From Burkholderiaceae bacterium (GTDB lineage: Bacteria; Pseudomonadota; Gammaproteobacteria; Burkholderiales; Burkholderiaceae_B), in NCBI GenBank assembly GCA_004322135.1, contig SCSG01000004.1, forward strand, positions 1-64,000: a DNA stretch of 64,000 nucleotides. Direction: 5' to 3'. Made by a program: the position numbers and the translations under genes. The notes under the pieces are model-generated. The model worked only from the letters and a program-made list of their open reading frames with translations. It was not told the origin of the DNA and did no database searches. Positions 27,882 through 37,144 of this stretch are shown here, one piece after another (positions within the stretch are counted from its first letter, which is position 1; each line of letters opens with the position of its first letter).

Positions 27882-28757
27882 ATGAGTGCAAGCCACTCGA
27901 TTCGCGGCAACGAAGCGCCGTATTACTACGTGCCCGCCGACTCGCGGCACCCCATTCAAGCCAGTGCTTCCCTGCTCGTAATGGGTGTGGGAGCTGCCTT
28001 GTGGATCAATCGTCTTGACGCCGGCCACTGGGTCTTCCTCGTTGGCATTCTTGCTCTGTTCATCACCCTGTTCGGCTGGTTTGGCGACGCCATCCGTGAA
28101 TCCGAACGTGGTTCAAACAGCCGTCGCGTCGATGCGTCGTACCGCTGGAGCATGACCTGGTTTATTTTTTCCGAGGTCATGTTCTTCGCGGCGTTCTTCG
28201 GCTCGCTGTGGTACACCCGCGAGGTCACCACTCCATTGTTAAGCAGCCTGGATCATCAAGTCCTGCTGTGGCCAAATTTCACGGGAACCTGGCCGAACCT
28301 GGGGCCGGCAGGCATTGTGGCTCAGTTCGGCTCCATCGGCCCCTTCTGGTTGCCGACCATCAATACCGCGCTGCTGCTTTCTTCTGGCCTTACGCTTACC
28401 ATTGCCCACCACGCACTGCGCGCCAACCACAGGAACAAGACCATCTTCTGGCTGTTGCTGACCGTCATTCTGGGCTTCTGCTTCGTTGGCTGCCAGGCTT
28501 ATGAATACCACCACGCCTACACCCAATTGAACCTCAAGTTCGACTCAGGTGCCTTTGGCTCGCTGTTCTACATGCTGACGGGCTTTCACGGCTTCCACGT
28601 GATCCTGGGTGCCTCGATGCTTACCGTCATTCTGGTCCGCGTCATCAGAGGTCACTTCACGGCCGACCATCACTTCGGTTTCGAAGGGGTCTCCTGGTAC
28701 TGGCACTTTGTCGACGTAGTGTGGCTGGGCTTGTACTTGTTCGTCTACTGGTTCTAA
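27882..28757 (+). CDS. coxC: Cytochrome c oxidase subunit III
   Basis: A 291-residue protein with seven membrane helices, beginning MSASHSIRGNEAPYYYVPA. Conserved landmarks are WSMTWFIFSEVMFFAAFFGSL with the subunit III Glu, the helix-loop GFHGFHVILG, and the C-terminal SWYWHFVDVVWLGLYLFVYWF. Subunit III stabilises subunit I and its oxygen and proton paths. AGGAGA lies 6 bases upstream. A hairpin with a T-run at 28818-28843 ends this transcription unit. Confidence 0.96.
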   Translation: MSASHSIRGNEAPYYYVPADSRHPIQASASLLVMGVGAALWINRLDAGHWVFLVGILALFITLFGWFGDAIRESERGSNSRRVDASYRWSMTWFIFSEVMFFAAFFGSLWYTREVTTPLLSSLDHQVLLWPNFTGTWPNLGPAGIVAQFGSIGPFWLPTINTALLLSSGLTLTIAHHALRANHRNKTIFWLLLTVILGFCFVGCQAYEYHHAYTQLNLKFDSGAFGSLFYMLTGFHGFHVILGASMLTVILVRVIRGHFTADHHFGFEGVSWYWHFVDVVWLGLYLFVYWF

Positions 28758-28817
28758 TACCTTCACCAAGGCCGGTCCAGAGACTTATCCTGGATCGGCC
28801 CTTACGATACCGAAGAC

Positions 28818-28843
28818 AAGGCTGGCCCTGCTGGCCTTTTTTT
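28818..28843. terminator. Hairpin terminator between coxC and the DUF2909 gene
   Basis: AAGGC (28818-28822) and GCCTT (28834-28838) form a stem that can be extended by wobble pairs, followed by a run of T to 28843. It sits between convergent coxC and DUF2909 genes. The T-run favours termination of the plus-strand oxidase transcript. Confidence 0.55.
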
Positions 28844-28853
28844 CTGGGTACCT

Positions 28854-29063
28854 TTACCGCTGTGGCACAAATCCGGTGCTTTGAATCCAGCCCATGTAAT
28901 GAGCAAACAGCACAAACAGGAACAGCGCAATTGAAAGCCCTATGCGCCAGGTCAGGGCATTGACGGTACGGTCGCTTTTGCCCTGGTCGCGAATAAGGTA
29001 AACCAGTGCAGACCCCAGGCTGCCCAAAATACCCAGGAACAGCAGGATGACGATGACGCGCAT
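28854..29063 (-). CDS. DUF2909 twin-transmembrane protein
   Basis: A 69-residue protein with two hydrophobic helices (VIVILLFLGILGSLGSALVY and IGLSIALFLFVLFAHYMGW) joined by a charged loop (RDQGKSDRTVNALTWR). The family is typical of oxidase clusters in Burkholderiales. It is the only minus-strand gene in the cluster. Function unknown. Confidence 0.75.
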   Translation of the reverse strand: MRVIVILLFLGILGSLGSALVYLIRDQGKSDRTVNALTWRIGLSIALFLFVLFAHYMGWIQSTGFVPQR

Positions 29064-29098
29064 GAACGATCTCCCGTAAAGCCTGAATTATTGCAGAC

Positions 29099-29923
29099 AT
29101 GGCCAAACAACACTCGACCTTCCGACTTGTCCTCACGCTGGTTTTACTGGCGGGCACTGCGGCGATCTGCATCGCGCTGGGCAACTGGCAATTGCGGCGG
29201 GCCGCCGAACGCGAAACTGCTGCAAAGGTTATCAAGGCTGGACGCATGGCTGCGCCAATACAGCTGACCACCGCCACCGACCAAAGCGAGCTTACCCCGT
29301 GGCGCCGTGCCACCGCCCACGGAACATGGCTGAACGACTTCACCGTACTCCTGGACAACCGCAATTTCAAGGGAAAGGCGGGTTACTGGGTGGCAACACC
29401 GCTATTGATAGACCCCTCTACTCACACAGCGCTGCTTGTACTGCGCGGCTGGTTGCCCCGGCCACTTATGCCAGGCGCAACGCTGCCGCCACTGGCCGGC
29501 CCCGAGGGGGAACAGACCATTCAAGGCCAGATCACAAGCCGCGTGCCCCGACTCTTCGAACTGTGGTCATTCAGCAAAACCAGCGTCGATGCGCTCCCGC
29601 CCCACCTGCCAGGCTCGGACAAACAGCCACCAAAAGTGCAGAATCTGGCTCTCAAAGACCTGAGCCGCACAACGGGGTTAAAATTGCTCCCTGTTGTACT
29701 GGAACAAACGGCAACCGTCGGTCCGGCGACTCCTGGCGCCAGGCCCTTCGTGCAAGAGTGGCCATTGCCCGTCACAAATTCGGCACGCAACCATGGCTAC
29801 GCCCTGCAATGGTTCAGCTTTGCCGGCATAGCCGGCATCGCAGCGCTGATCCTGTTGTGGCGCGCGCTACGCCGGCGTACGAAAACCACCCCTGAGAAAA
29901 GCCAACTTGCCAGCCATGGCTGA
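29099..29923 (+). CDS. SURF1-family oxidase assembly protein
   Basis: A 274-residue protein with the two-helix layout of SURF1. One helix is at the N terminus (VLTLVLLAGTAAICIALG), followed by the family motif GNWQLRRAAER. One is near the C terminus (ALQWFSFAGIAGIAALILLW), with HGYALQWF before it. Conserved central elements include LLDNRNFKGKAGYWVATPL and VLRGWLPR. SURF1 helps insert haem a into subunit I. It is followed by the Sco-like gene. Confidence 0.9.
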   Translation: MAKQHSTFRLVLTLVLLAGTAAICIALGNWQLRRAAERETAAKVIKAGRMAAPIQLTTATDQSELTPWRRATAHGTWLNDFTVLLDNRNFKGKAGYWVATPLLIDPSTHTALLVLRGWLPRPLMPGATLPPLAGPEGEQTIQGQITSRVPRLFELWSFSKTSVDALPPHLPGSDKQPPKVQNLALKDLSRTTGLKLLPVVLEQTATVGPATPGARPFVQEWPLPVTNSARNHGYALQWFSFAGIAGIAALILLWRALRRRTKTTPEKSQLASHG

Positions 29924-29953
29924 AACCCAACCAACATTACCTAAGGACTGATT

Positions 29954-30589
29954 GTGGCCGACACCAAAACCGCCCCTGCCGCCGGATCCCGCACCAGGAC
30001 GCCGCTATTCTTGATATTGGCCATTTGCCTGGCCCCGGTGATTCTGGCCCTTCTGGCCTATTACGTGCCCGGGCTGGGGTTAAGGCCGTCGGGCAGCACC
30101 AACAACGGCAATCTCGTCAACCCGCAGCGCAGCCTGCCTGCCGCCAGCGCGCTCGACCTGAAAACCCGTGACGGCCAGCCGTTCGACCTGCGCAGCCTGG
30201 CGGGGAAGTGGATACTGGTAAGCGCCGGGCCGGGCGCCTGCCCTGAAACGTGCGTCACGAAGCTATTCATCCTGCGCAACTCGCAGGCAAGCCAAGGTAA
30301 GGAAGTGAATCGCATGAAACGCGTCTGGCTGGTCACGGACGACGCCCCCGTTCCCGATCAAATAGAAAAGGCGTACGGCGACACGATCATACTGCGCGCC
30401 GACCCCGCCAGACTTGCCGCCTACCTGACACCGAACACGCCAATACAGGACGCGTCGAACACGCTGGCACAATTCATGTGGATCATCGATCCGTTGGGCA
30501 ACCTGATGATGCAATACCCCCGAAACATCGACCCGATCTCGGTTCGCAGCGATCTCCAGAAGCTGCTCAGAAACTCGCACATCGGGTAA
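29954..30589 (+). CDS. Membrane-anchored Sco-like thioredoxin-fold protein
   Basis: A 211-residue protein starting at GTG (AAGGA 8 bases upstream). One N-terminal helix (PLFLILAICLAPVILALLAYYV) anchors a periplasmic thioredoxin-fold domain that contains CPETC, equivalent in place to the C-x3-C copper and redox motif of Sco (CPDVC in this operon). The metal-binding His of Sco is not evident. It may reduce CuA or haem-site thiols during oxidase assembly. Proteins of this kind usually sit between SURF1 and CtaA in Burkholderiales. The redox role is an inference. Confidence 0.65.
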   Translation: MADTKTAPAAGSRTRTPLFLILAICLAPVILALLAYYVPGLGLRPSGSTNNGNLVNPQRSLPAASALDLKTRDGQPFDLRSLAGKWILVSAGPGACPETCVTKLFILRNSQASQGKEVNRMKRVWLVTDDAPVPDQIEKAYGDTIILRADPARLAAYLTPNTPIQDASNTLAQFMWIIDPLGNLMMQYPRNIDPISVRSDLQKLLRNSHIG

Positions 30590-30592
30590 TTG

Positions 30593-31615
30593 ATGATGGC
30601 CGAGGTTGAACGCATCATTGCACGCTACCGCAAACTGGTATTCATTACCTGGTTCCTTACGCTGGACCTCATCATGTTCGGCGCGTTCGTGCGCCTTACG
30701 GATTCGGGCCTGGGCTGCCCGGACTGGCCCGGCTGCTATGGCCAGGCTACGCCTCTGGGTGCCACGCACCATATCACCCAGGCGCTGGAGGCCATGCCCT
30801 ACGGCGCCGTCAGCTTCTTCAAGGCCTGGATCGAAATGATCCACCGCTACGCCGGCTCGATACTGGGGATGCTGATCATCGCCATCGTCTACATGGCCTG
30901 GCGCCATCGCACCGTACTGCGCAACACGCCCAGGCTCGCCACGTTCGTTCTCGTTGTTGTCTGTGTGCAAGGCGCCTTCGGTGCCTGGACAGTCACCCAT
31001 CGGCTGATGCCCATTATTGTCACCACCCATTTGCTGGGCGGCATGAGCCTGCTGGCGCTTATGACATGGCTGGCCGCGCGTGAAAAGGGCCACACCGCGA
31101 TCAGCCCCGCCATACACCCCATGATGCCATGGGCAGCGGCCGGACTGATTCTGCTGTTCGTGCAGATTGCATTGGGCGGTTGGGTCAGCACGAATTACGC
31201 AGCACTGGCCTGCATGGACTTCCCCACCTGCCATGGCCAATGGCTACCCCAGATGGACTTTCGCGAGGGGTATTCGCTGGTAAGAGGCCTGGGCGTGCAG
31301 TCCTCAGGCCAGGCAATTTCCCAATACGCCCTTACTGCCATCCACTGGACGCACCGCAATTTTGCCTTCGTGGTATTCATATATATGGGCATTCTGGGGC
31401 TGAAACTGCGTCACGAACCCGGCCTGCGATACCCCGCAACCCTGTTGCTTGTGCTGCTGTTCGCGCAATTGCTCACCGGGCTGACTACAATTTTCTTCCA
31501 GTGGCCACTGCTTATTGCCGTATTGCACAATGGCGGCGCAGCCGGCCTGGTTTTGATCACCGTCACACTTCTGGTGCGCATTGCACGCGCCAATGGCTCT
31601 AAAATACCGCTATGA
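30593..31615 (+). CDS. ctaA: Haem A synthase (Cox15/CtaA)
   Basis: About 340 residues and eight membrane helices. The family signature [18 protein letters not shown] with the N-terminal Cys pair is near residue 35, and [14 protein letters not shown] provides a haem ligand His. The second half repeats the pattern ([26 protein letters not shown]). The enzyme oxidises the C8 methyl of haem O to make haem A for the oxidase. Tandem ATG codons at 30593 and 30596 follow the preceding stop closely. It overlaps ctaB by ATGA. Confidence 0.93.
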   Translation: MMAEVERIIARYRKLVFITWFLTLDLIMFGAFVRLTDSGLGCPDWPGCYGQATPLGATHHITQALEAMPYGAVSFFKAWIEMIHRYAGSILGMLIIAIVYMAWRHRTVLRNTPRLATFVLVVVCVQGAFGAWTVTHRLMPIIVTTHLLGGMSLLALMTWLAAREKGHTAISPAIHPMMPWAAAGLILLFVQIALGGWVSTNYAALACMDFPTCHGQWLPQMDFREGYSLVRGLGVQSSGQAISQYALTAIHWTHRNFAFVVFIYMGILGLKLRHEPGLRYPATLLLVLLFAQLLTGLTTIFFQWPLLIAVLHNGGAAGLVLITVTLLVRIARANGSKIPL

Positions 31616-32502
31616 ATACCGCCTCCCTCTCCCAACCGAGCCTCCTGCGCCAATATCTGGTCCTGACCAAACCGCGCGTCACGCAGCTTGCCGTATTCTG
31701 CGCGGTGATTGGCATGTTCCTGGCCAGTCCGGGGCTTCCCAACATGCGCGTGGTCATTGCTGCCACCGTGGGTATCTGGCTACTGGCCGCCGCCGCGTTC
31801 TCCGTCAACTGCCTTATCGAGCATGAAATCGACGCCAAGATGCTGCGCACGGCAAGGCGCGCCACCGCACGCGGCACCATTTCCGTTACCCAGGCGCTAT
31901 TTTTCGCCGGCGTACTGGGCGGACTGGGCATGCTGGTGCTGTACAACTGGGTGAACCCACTGACCATGTGGCTCACGTTCGCAACGTTCGTCGGCTACGC
32001 CATCATTTATACAATTTTGCTGAAGCCGCTCACACCGCAAAACATCGTCATAGGCGGCCTTTCAGGCGCCATGCCGCCCGCCCTGGGATGGGCAGCCATT
32101 GCCAACTCCGTGCCGGCCGAGGCCTGGGTGTTGGTGCTCATCATCTTTATCTGGACCCCACCGCACTTCTGGGCTCTGGCGCTGTATCGCAGCCGCGAAT
32201 ACGAAAAGTCCGGGCTGCCCATGCTGCCCGTTACCCACGGCAGGAAATTCACCCAGCTTTACGTACTCCTGTATAGCCTGGCGCTGTTCGCATCGACGCT
32301 GCTGCCTTTCATGGTGCGCATGAGCGGCCTCCCCTACCTGGCTGCCGCGGTAGTACTTAGTGGTCTGTTTGTCTGGTATGCATGGCGTCTTTACCGGAAT
32401 TACAGCGATGCACTGGCCCGCAAGCTATTTCACTATTCCATCGTGTATCTGTCCCTGCTCTTCGGCGCATTGCTGATAGACCACTGGATAGCACTTGTTT
32501 GA
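31612..32502 (+). CDS. ctaB: Protoheme IX farnesyltransferase (haem O synthase)
   Basis: A 296-residue UbiA-family prenyltransferase with about nine helices. It begins [16 protein letters not shown]. The two Asp-rich or equivalent motifs are [18 protein letters not shown] and [21 protein letters not shown]. It attaches a farnesyl group to haem B. The start codon overlaps the ctaA stop (ATGA). It supplies haem O to CtaA. Confidence 0.94.
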   Translation: MNTASLSQPSLLRQYLVLTKPRVTQLAVFCAVIGMFLASPGLPNMRVVIAATVGIWLLAAAAFSVNCLIEHEIDAKMLRTARRATARGTISVTQALFFAGVLGGLGMLVLYNWVNPLTMWLTFATFVGYAIIYTILLKPLTPQNIVIGGLSGAMPPALGWAAIANSVPAEAWVLVLIIFIWTPPHFWALALYRSREYEKSGLPMLPVTHGRKFTQLYVLLYSLALFASTLLPFMVRMSGLPYLAAAVVLSGLFVWYAWRLYRNYSDALARKLFHYSIVYLSLLFGALLIDHWIALV

Positions 32503-32524
32503 TTTCTTCGTTCCGGATGCCAAA

Positions 32525-33133
32525 ATGTTCCCGTTCAAACCACAACGCCGCGCGCTTTTGACCGCCACTGCCGCCCTGGCCATGTTGACCCTGGCCGGTT
32601 GCGACAGCAAGGCAAAGAAATTGGCGGTCAAGGGGGGAAGTGACATCACAGGCACACACCTGGGCAGCGACCTGTCCATGGTTGATCAGGACGGGCATCC
32701 GCGCACACTGGCCGATTACAAAGGCAAGATTGTAGTGGTGTTTTTTGGCTATACGCACTGCCCCGACGTATGCCCCACCGCCATGGCCCAACTGGCTCAG
32801 ACCATGACCCTGCTCAAGGGCGAAGCCAGCCAGACTCAGGTTCTCATGATCACGATCGACCCGCAACGCGACACCCCACAAATCATGGGTCGTTACGTCA
32901 AGGCCTTCAACCCCAACTTTGTCGGCCTGACCGGCACGCCCAAACAAGTAGCCGAAACTGCCAAGTCGTTCAAGGCCTATTATGCCAAGGAACCCGGGCC
33001 TACAAAGGACAGTTACGTCATGAACCACAGCTCGTCGTTCTATATTCTGGACAAGACAGGCGACGCACGTATACTGCTTCCGGGCAACGCGTTGGCTGAA
33101 GTCATCGCGCACGACATCCAGCTGCTTGTCTGA
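32525..33133 (+). CDS. SCO1/SenC copper chaperone, lipoprotein
   Basis: A 202-residue protein. A signal peptide with lipobox LAGC near residue 20 predicts an outer-face lipid anchor. The thioredoxin fold carries the copper ligands CPDVCP near residue 79 and a His in MNHSSSFYILD near the C terminus. Sco loads and reduces the CuA centre of subunit II. The ATG at 32525 is chosen over an upstream TTG that overlaps ctaB. It closes the oxidase-assembly operon. Confidence 0.92.
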   Translation: MFPFKPQRRALLTATAALAMLTLAGCDSKAKKLAVKGGSDITGTHLGSDLSMVDQDGHPRTLADYKGKIVVVFFGYTHCPDVCPTAMAQLAQTMTLLKGEASQTQVLMITIDPQRDTPQIMGRYVKAFNPNFVGLTGTPKQVAETAKSFKAYYAKEPGPTKDSYVMNHSSSFYILDKTGDARILLPGNALAEVIAHDIQLLV

Positions 33134-33170
33134 ATTGTCCTCAAGGGTGGCCGCTTAACCCGGGGACGTC

Positions 33171-35840
33171 TTAATTCCTCTGCGCATCCCGGCTTTCCTC
33201 AGAATCTTGCTCAGGGCCAGGGTCTTCCACAGGAACTGATTCCACTACGGACGCCGGCTCGGTGGCTGACGCTGGCTCAGAGGTGGACTCGTCTGCGGGA
33301 GCTGACAAATACAGCCCGTCGGGCAGGGGTTCGTGCTGGCGCTCGCCCGACTCAAACTGCTGCCACACTTCAAACGCCCGCAGGCGCTGCTTGATCACGA
33401 CCTCTATCTTTTCGCGCAGCGCCTGGTCGCGTTCGAGCAAGCTGTCGAACTCGCGCGCCTGCAGCATGAGCAACTGGCTATAGCCCAGCGACCTGACACG
33501 CGCGCTGGACTTTGTGCCTTTGAACAGCGCAACTTCGCCGAAGAATTCACCGGTGCCCAATTCAATGGTCGTGCGATCCGGAAGATCGACGACCACGGCT
33601 CCCGACGCCACGAAATACATGGCCTGAGTGCGCCCCACCTGCATGGAGATCTCCTGACCGGGAACGGCGAGCCGTGGCTTGAGCAGCCTGCCAATCGCTC
33701 TTAGCGTCTGCGGCGATACGTCTTCGAACAGCGGAACACGCTTGACCATCTCGTCCGCACTCATGGCAATGTCAATGGCTGGACGCTTGTCCAGGTAGGC
33801 CCAGCGCTGGTCAATCTGCGACAACAAGTCGGAATATACTTCTCCGCTTATCAGGAACTGAGACAGCATATCGCTATAGCGTTTGCGCTCCATGGCCCTG
33901 GCCATGCGCCCCAAGTAAGACTCCTGCATCCAGGATGCGAACGACGGATATTGCAGGTCAAATGCCTGCAATGCGCTGTCCAGGCGTTGCAGTCTTTGCT
34001 CGTGCGCGTGCACGATAATTTCTGTTGCTTCGCCGCCCAGCATGGGCGGCAACTCTTTGCGGGCAAAGGTAATCAGGTGACGCGCCTCCGATCGCTTGGT
34101 TCGCAAGCTCATGAAGCGTTTGGCGATTTCCAGTGCCAGCCACCCATCAAAGTTAGCCACATGATACAGACGCAAAGCCATTCTGAACGCTATCGAGTAG
34201 CGCAGGTCGTCCTCAATGGCGGCCTCGAACCCGGCCAGGCCACCGGCCCGGATCGCGTCACTCATGCGTTCGGCCCTGGCCAGCACATTCTCGGCAATGC
34301 GCCATTCAACGATCTGTGACTTAAGCATCTCGAAGAACATTTCTTCTTCGCGCGCCGCCACGATGGCCAGGCCCACCGCCACTTTTTCATCCTGCGTCAA
34401 CTGACGCACCTGACCATCGTTGACACTGGCCAGCGTGGCATCGAAGACCGAGCAGATGCTTCCCTGCGCATCAGCGCCTATGCTCTCGTTTTCGGCAATT
34501 TCAGCCGTCTTGTCCTGCAGACCTTCAACAGCAACCATCAGGGCCTGATTGCGGATGGTGCGCTCAACGGGCGAAAGCTGATCCAGGCGTAACCTGCGTA
34601 TCAACGGGCGCAGCGAAATGCCATTGATGAACAGCGTCATGACGACAAAACTGGTTGTGGCCACAGCAATGAACTGGCGCGCCTCGTAGGGAATATGGGA
34701 CTGCTCGGTTACGGCCAGCGCCAGCGCAAGCGATACGGCGCCGCGCAACCCACCCCACCACATGGCGGTACGATAAGCGCCGCTGACCTTTGCGCTTAAG
34801 CCCGTACGGCCCAGTAGCGGCAGCACGCCAAACACGATTACAGCGCGCATGGCCAGCGTCACCAGAAAGACCAGCAGGACCAGCCATATCTGGTCCCAGG
34901 TCACGTCCCTCATCATGCGCGGAATCAGCATCGCGGCAAAAAGGAAAATCAGTGAATTGGCCCAAAATCCGAACTGGGTCCAGGCATTCTGTGTCTGATC
35001 GAATGCAGTGGGCGACATGCGCGTGCGTCCCGACGAGCCCACCACAAGACCGGCGACCACGGTTGCAACCACCCCGGAGGCTCCCAGGTAGTGGTCGGTA
35101 AGGAAAAACGTAAGGTAGGCCACCGCTATGGTAAGTGTCACTTCGGACATCGGCCAGCCACGCAACGAAACAAACAGCCAGCACGCGAGGCGCCCCAGCA
35201 GAAAGCCCGCCAGGCCTCCGCCCAGGAAGCTGTATAGAAAACTGGAGAAGATCGCACCAATGGAGACATCCGGAGCGCCACCGCGCAGCATGGTGAGCAA
35301 GATCGAATACAGTGCAATGGAGGCCGCGTCATTGAACAGCGACTCGCCTTCGACGAGAGTGGTCAGCCGCTTGGGCGCCCCCACCTCACGGAACAGGCTC
35401 ACCACGGCGGCCGGATCGGTGGTGGCAACGATAGCACCCAGCATCAGGCAGACCGCCAGCCCATAGTTGGAGACGGCGCTGATCGAGAACCCCACCGCCA
35501 CTGTGCACGCCACAACCGCAACAATGGCCATCATGAGGATCGGGCCAATATCGTCGAGCAACCGCCTTACGTTGGTGGACAGCGAGGTTTCAAACAGCAG
35601 GATAGGCAGAAACACATAAATGATGGTTTCAGACGAAACTTCGAAATGTTGGAGCGAATCGAACACCCCGGACAAAAACTGTGGTGCCCAGCCATGCACA
35701 CGAATCACAACACCCAGGGCAATACCGACAACGGCGAGCAACACCGAGTAGGGCAAGTTCAATCGGCCCGCTGCGGCGGGCATAAAACTTACCAGTGCCA
35801 GAAGCACTGCAACGCCGAAAACCAGAACTCCCACATCCAT
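33171..35840 (-). CDS. CPA1-type Na+/H+ antiporter with C-terminal cyclic-nucleotide-binding domain
   Basis: An 889-residue protein. The first 420 residues are a 12-13 helix CPA1 exchanger (LMLGAIVATTDPAAVVSLFREVG, the Asp motif; GLRGAVSLALALAV). A long helical cytoplasmic region follows. A cNMP-binding domain lies at about 710-830 (VPLFEDVSPQTLRAI, GTGEFFGEVALFKGT). The tail is rich in Pro, Glu and Ser. The architecture resembles SOS1-type exchangers, in which the cytoplasmic part controls transport. It is expected to extrude Na+ and regulate pH. The gene stands alone. Confidence 0.88.
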   Translation of the reverse strand: MDVGVLVFGVAVLLALVSFMPAAAGRLNLPYSVLLAVVGIALGVVIRVHGWAPQFLSGVFDSLQHFEVSSETIIYVFLPILLFETSLSTNVRRLLDDIGPILMMAIVAVVACTVAVGFSISAVSNYGLAVCLMLGAIVATTDPAAVVSLFREVGAPKRLTTLVEGESLFNDAASIALYSILLTMLRGGAPDVSIGAIFSSFLYSFLGGGLAGFLLGRLACWLFVSLRGWPMSEVTLTIAVAYLTFFLTDHYLGASGVVATVVAGLVVGSSGRTRMSPTAFDQTQNAWTQFGFWANSLIFLFAAMLIPRMMRDVTWDQIWLVLLVFLVTLAMRAVIVFGVLPLLGRTGLSAKVSGAYRTAMWWGGLRGAVSLALALAVTEQSHIPYEARQFIAVATTSFVVMTLFINGISLRPLIRRLRLDQLSPVERTIRNQALMVAVEGLQDKTAEIAENESIGADAQGSICSVFDATLASVNDGQVRQLTQDEKVAVGLAIVAAREEEMFFEMLKSQIVEWRIAENVLARAERMSDAIRAGGLAGFEAAIEDDLRYSIAFRMALRLYHVANFDGWLALEIAKRFMSLRTKRSEARHLITFARKELPPMLGGEATEIIVHAHEQRLQRLDSALQAFDLQYPSFASWMQESYLGRMARAMERKRYSDMLSQFLISGEVYSDLLSQIDQRWAYLDKRPAIDIAMSADEMVKRVPLFEDVSPQTLRAIGRLLKPRLAVPGQEISMQVGRTQAMYFVASGAVVVDLPDRTTIELGTGEFFGEVALFKGTKSSARVRSLGYSQLLMLQAREFDSLLERDQALREKIEVVIKQRLRAFEVWQQFESGERQHEPLPDGLYLSAPADESTSEPASATEPASVVESVPVEDPGPEQDSEESRDAQRN

Positions 35841-35981
35841 CGTCTATCAGATCCTTAGGCCAAAAGCACGGACCACACGAGGAAGCGACGGAGCTATTCA
35901 CCAGACACCCTTCGTGCGTGTGCAACACGCGATTTTGTTGTTATTGTTACACCAGAAGGGTTATTTAAGCGTAGTGGGCGC

Positions 35982-36008
35982 AAAAAAAAAGGACACCAGG
36001 CGGTGTCC
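35982..36008 (-). terminator. Strong rho-independent terminator, minus strand
   Basis: On the minus strand GGACACC and GGTGTCC form a perfect 7-base stem with a 4-base loop, followed by nine T. It lies 217 bases after the rpoH stop codon, an unusually long distance for a plain mRNA terminator. It probably ends rpoH mRNA and/or the candidate small RNA just upstream. Confidence 0.9.
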
Positions 36009-36110
36009 CGTAAACATCCGCTTCAAAAGGGAGGGGATTGAGGAGAAGCAGAAGCGGACGAATGAACAACAGATACAATGAAAGCACCGTACCAGTCACA
36101 TTGCTCATAC
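35982..36110 (-). ncRNA. Candidate small RNA downstream of rpoH with an anti-Shine-Dalgarno loop
   Basis: On the minus strand, an 8-base perfect stem (TCCGCTTC at 36051-36058 pairs with GAAGCGGA at 36017-36024) encloses a 26-base C/U-rich loop with CTCCTC and CCCCTCCC, complementary to ribosome binding sites. A strong terminator follows at once. No frame covers the region. The 5' end is a guess, and the RNA could also be cut from the rpoH 3' end. The pattern of C/U-rich loops next to a heat-shock sigma gene resembles the alpha-proteobacterial Cuckoo (CcsR) RNAs; homology is not claimed. Confidence 0.45.
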
Positions 36111-36224
36111 CGTTTAGTCATGCTGCTTTCGGATAAGTTCGGCCATATTGCGGCGATATTGCATCAAAACGTAAATACCTGACAGCCGCTACGGCCCGAA
36201 CGGCGCGGCTCACCGCGCATCGGG

Positions 36225-37109
36225 TCAGGCAGCGGCCAGCGCCTGACGCATCTTCTTGAGCGCGGCCGCTTCAATCTGACGCACACGCTCAGCCGAGACG
36301 CCAAGCTTGGCAGCCAGCTCGTGCAGCGTGGCGCCGCCATCATCGCGCAGCCAGCGCGCTTCCACGATGCTGCGTGAGCGCACGTCCAGAACCTGCAAGG
36401 CACTGGCCAGACCCGCACCTTGCAGATCATCGTATGACCGGCGTTCAAGCACCTGACTGGGCTCCTGGGCTTCGTCGGACAAATACGAAATGGGGGCAAA
36501 CGATTCGTCATCGTCGCTTGGGCTTTCGAGCGCCATCTCATGACCCGACATACGCACTTCCATTTCGCTGACGTCTTCCGGGCGAACGTTGAGTTCACCC
36601 GCTATCGCGCGAATCTGTTCAGGATTCAATGTTGTGCCGTCGGGGCGCATGCGGCGCAGGTTGAAAAACAGCTTGCGCTGCGCCTTGGTGGTGGCCACCT
36701 TGACCATACGCCAATTGCGCACAATGTATTCATGGATTTCGGCCTTGATCCAGTGCACGGCAAACGACACCAGGCGCACACCCCGGTCGGGGTCAAAGCG
36801 CTTGACGGCCTTCATAAGACCAACATTGCCTTCCTGGATGAGGTCGGCGTGAGCCAGCCCATAGCCAAGATATTGCCTCGAGATGGATACGACTAGCCGC
36901 AGGTGCGACAGAATAAGCTGGCGAGCGGCGTCAAGGTCGGTTTCGTCGCGCACCTTCGTGCCCAGATCGACTTCCTGCTCGCGTGTGAGCATGGGAAGAC
37001 GGTTGACAGCACTTATATAAGCTTCAATAGTGCCCAAAGCGCCGGGGTTTGCGATTGCCATGACCAGCGCGTTGCTGGGCATAGCCAAGGATTGCGGACT
37101 GGATGTCAT
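36225..37109 (-). CDS. rpoH: Heat-shock sigma factor sigma-32
   Basis: A 294-residue sigma-70 family factor. Region 2 has LILSHLRLVVSISRQYLGYG, HADLIQEGNVGLMKAVKRFD, and the RpoH-box-like segment WRMVKVATTKAQRKLFFNLR. Region 4 ends with GVSAERVRQIEAAALKKMRQAL. It directs transcription of chaperone and protease genes in heat shock. The start at 37109 (MTSSPQSLAMPSN) is preferred; the frame continues 19 residues upstream to 37166 into the CIRCE element, which makes that start unlikely. HrcA control through CIRCE is strongly suggested by the operator 36 bases upstream. Confidence 0.95.
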   Translation of the reverse strand: MTSSPQSLAMPSNALVMAIANPGALGTIEAYISAVNRLPMLTREQEVDLGTKVRDETDLDAARQLILSHLRLVVSISRQYLGYGLAHADLIQEGNVGLMKAVKRFDPDRGVRLVSFAVHWIKAEIHEYIVRNWRMVKVATTKAQRKLFFNLRRMRPDGTTLNPEQIRAIAGELNVRPEDVSEMEVRMSGHEMALESPSDDDESFAPISYLSDEAQEPSQVLERRSYDDLQGAGLASALQVLDVRSRSIVEARWLRDDGGATLHELAAKLGVSAERVRQIEAAALKKMRQALAAA

Positions 37110-37144
37110 CGTTTTTAACGACCTCTTGAAAGAAAAATCTCTGT

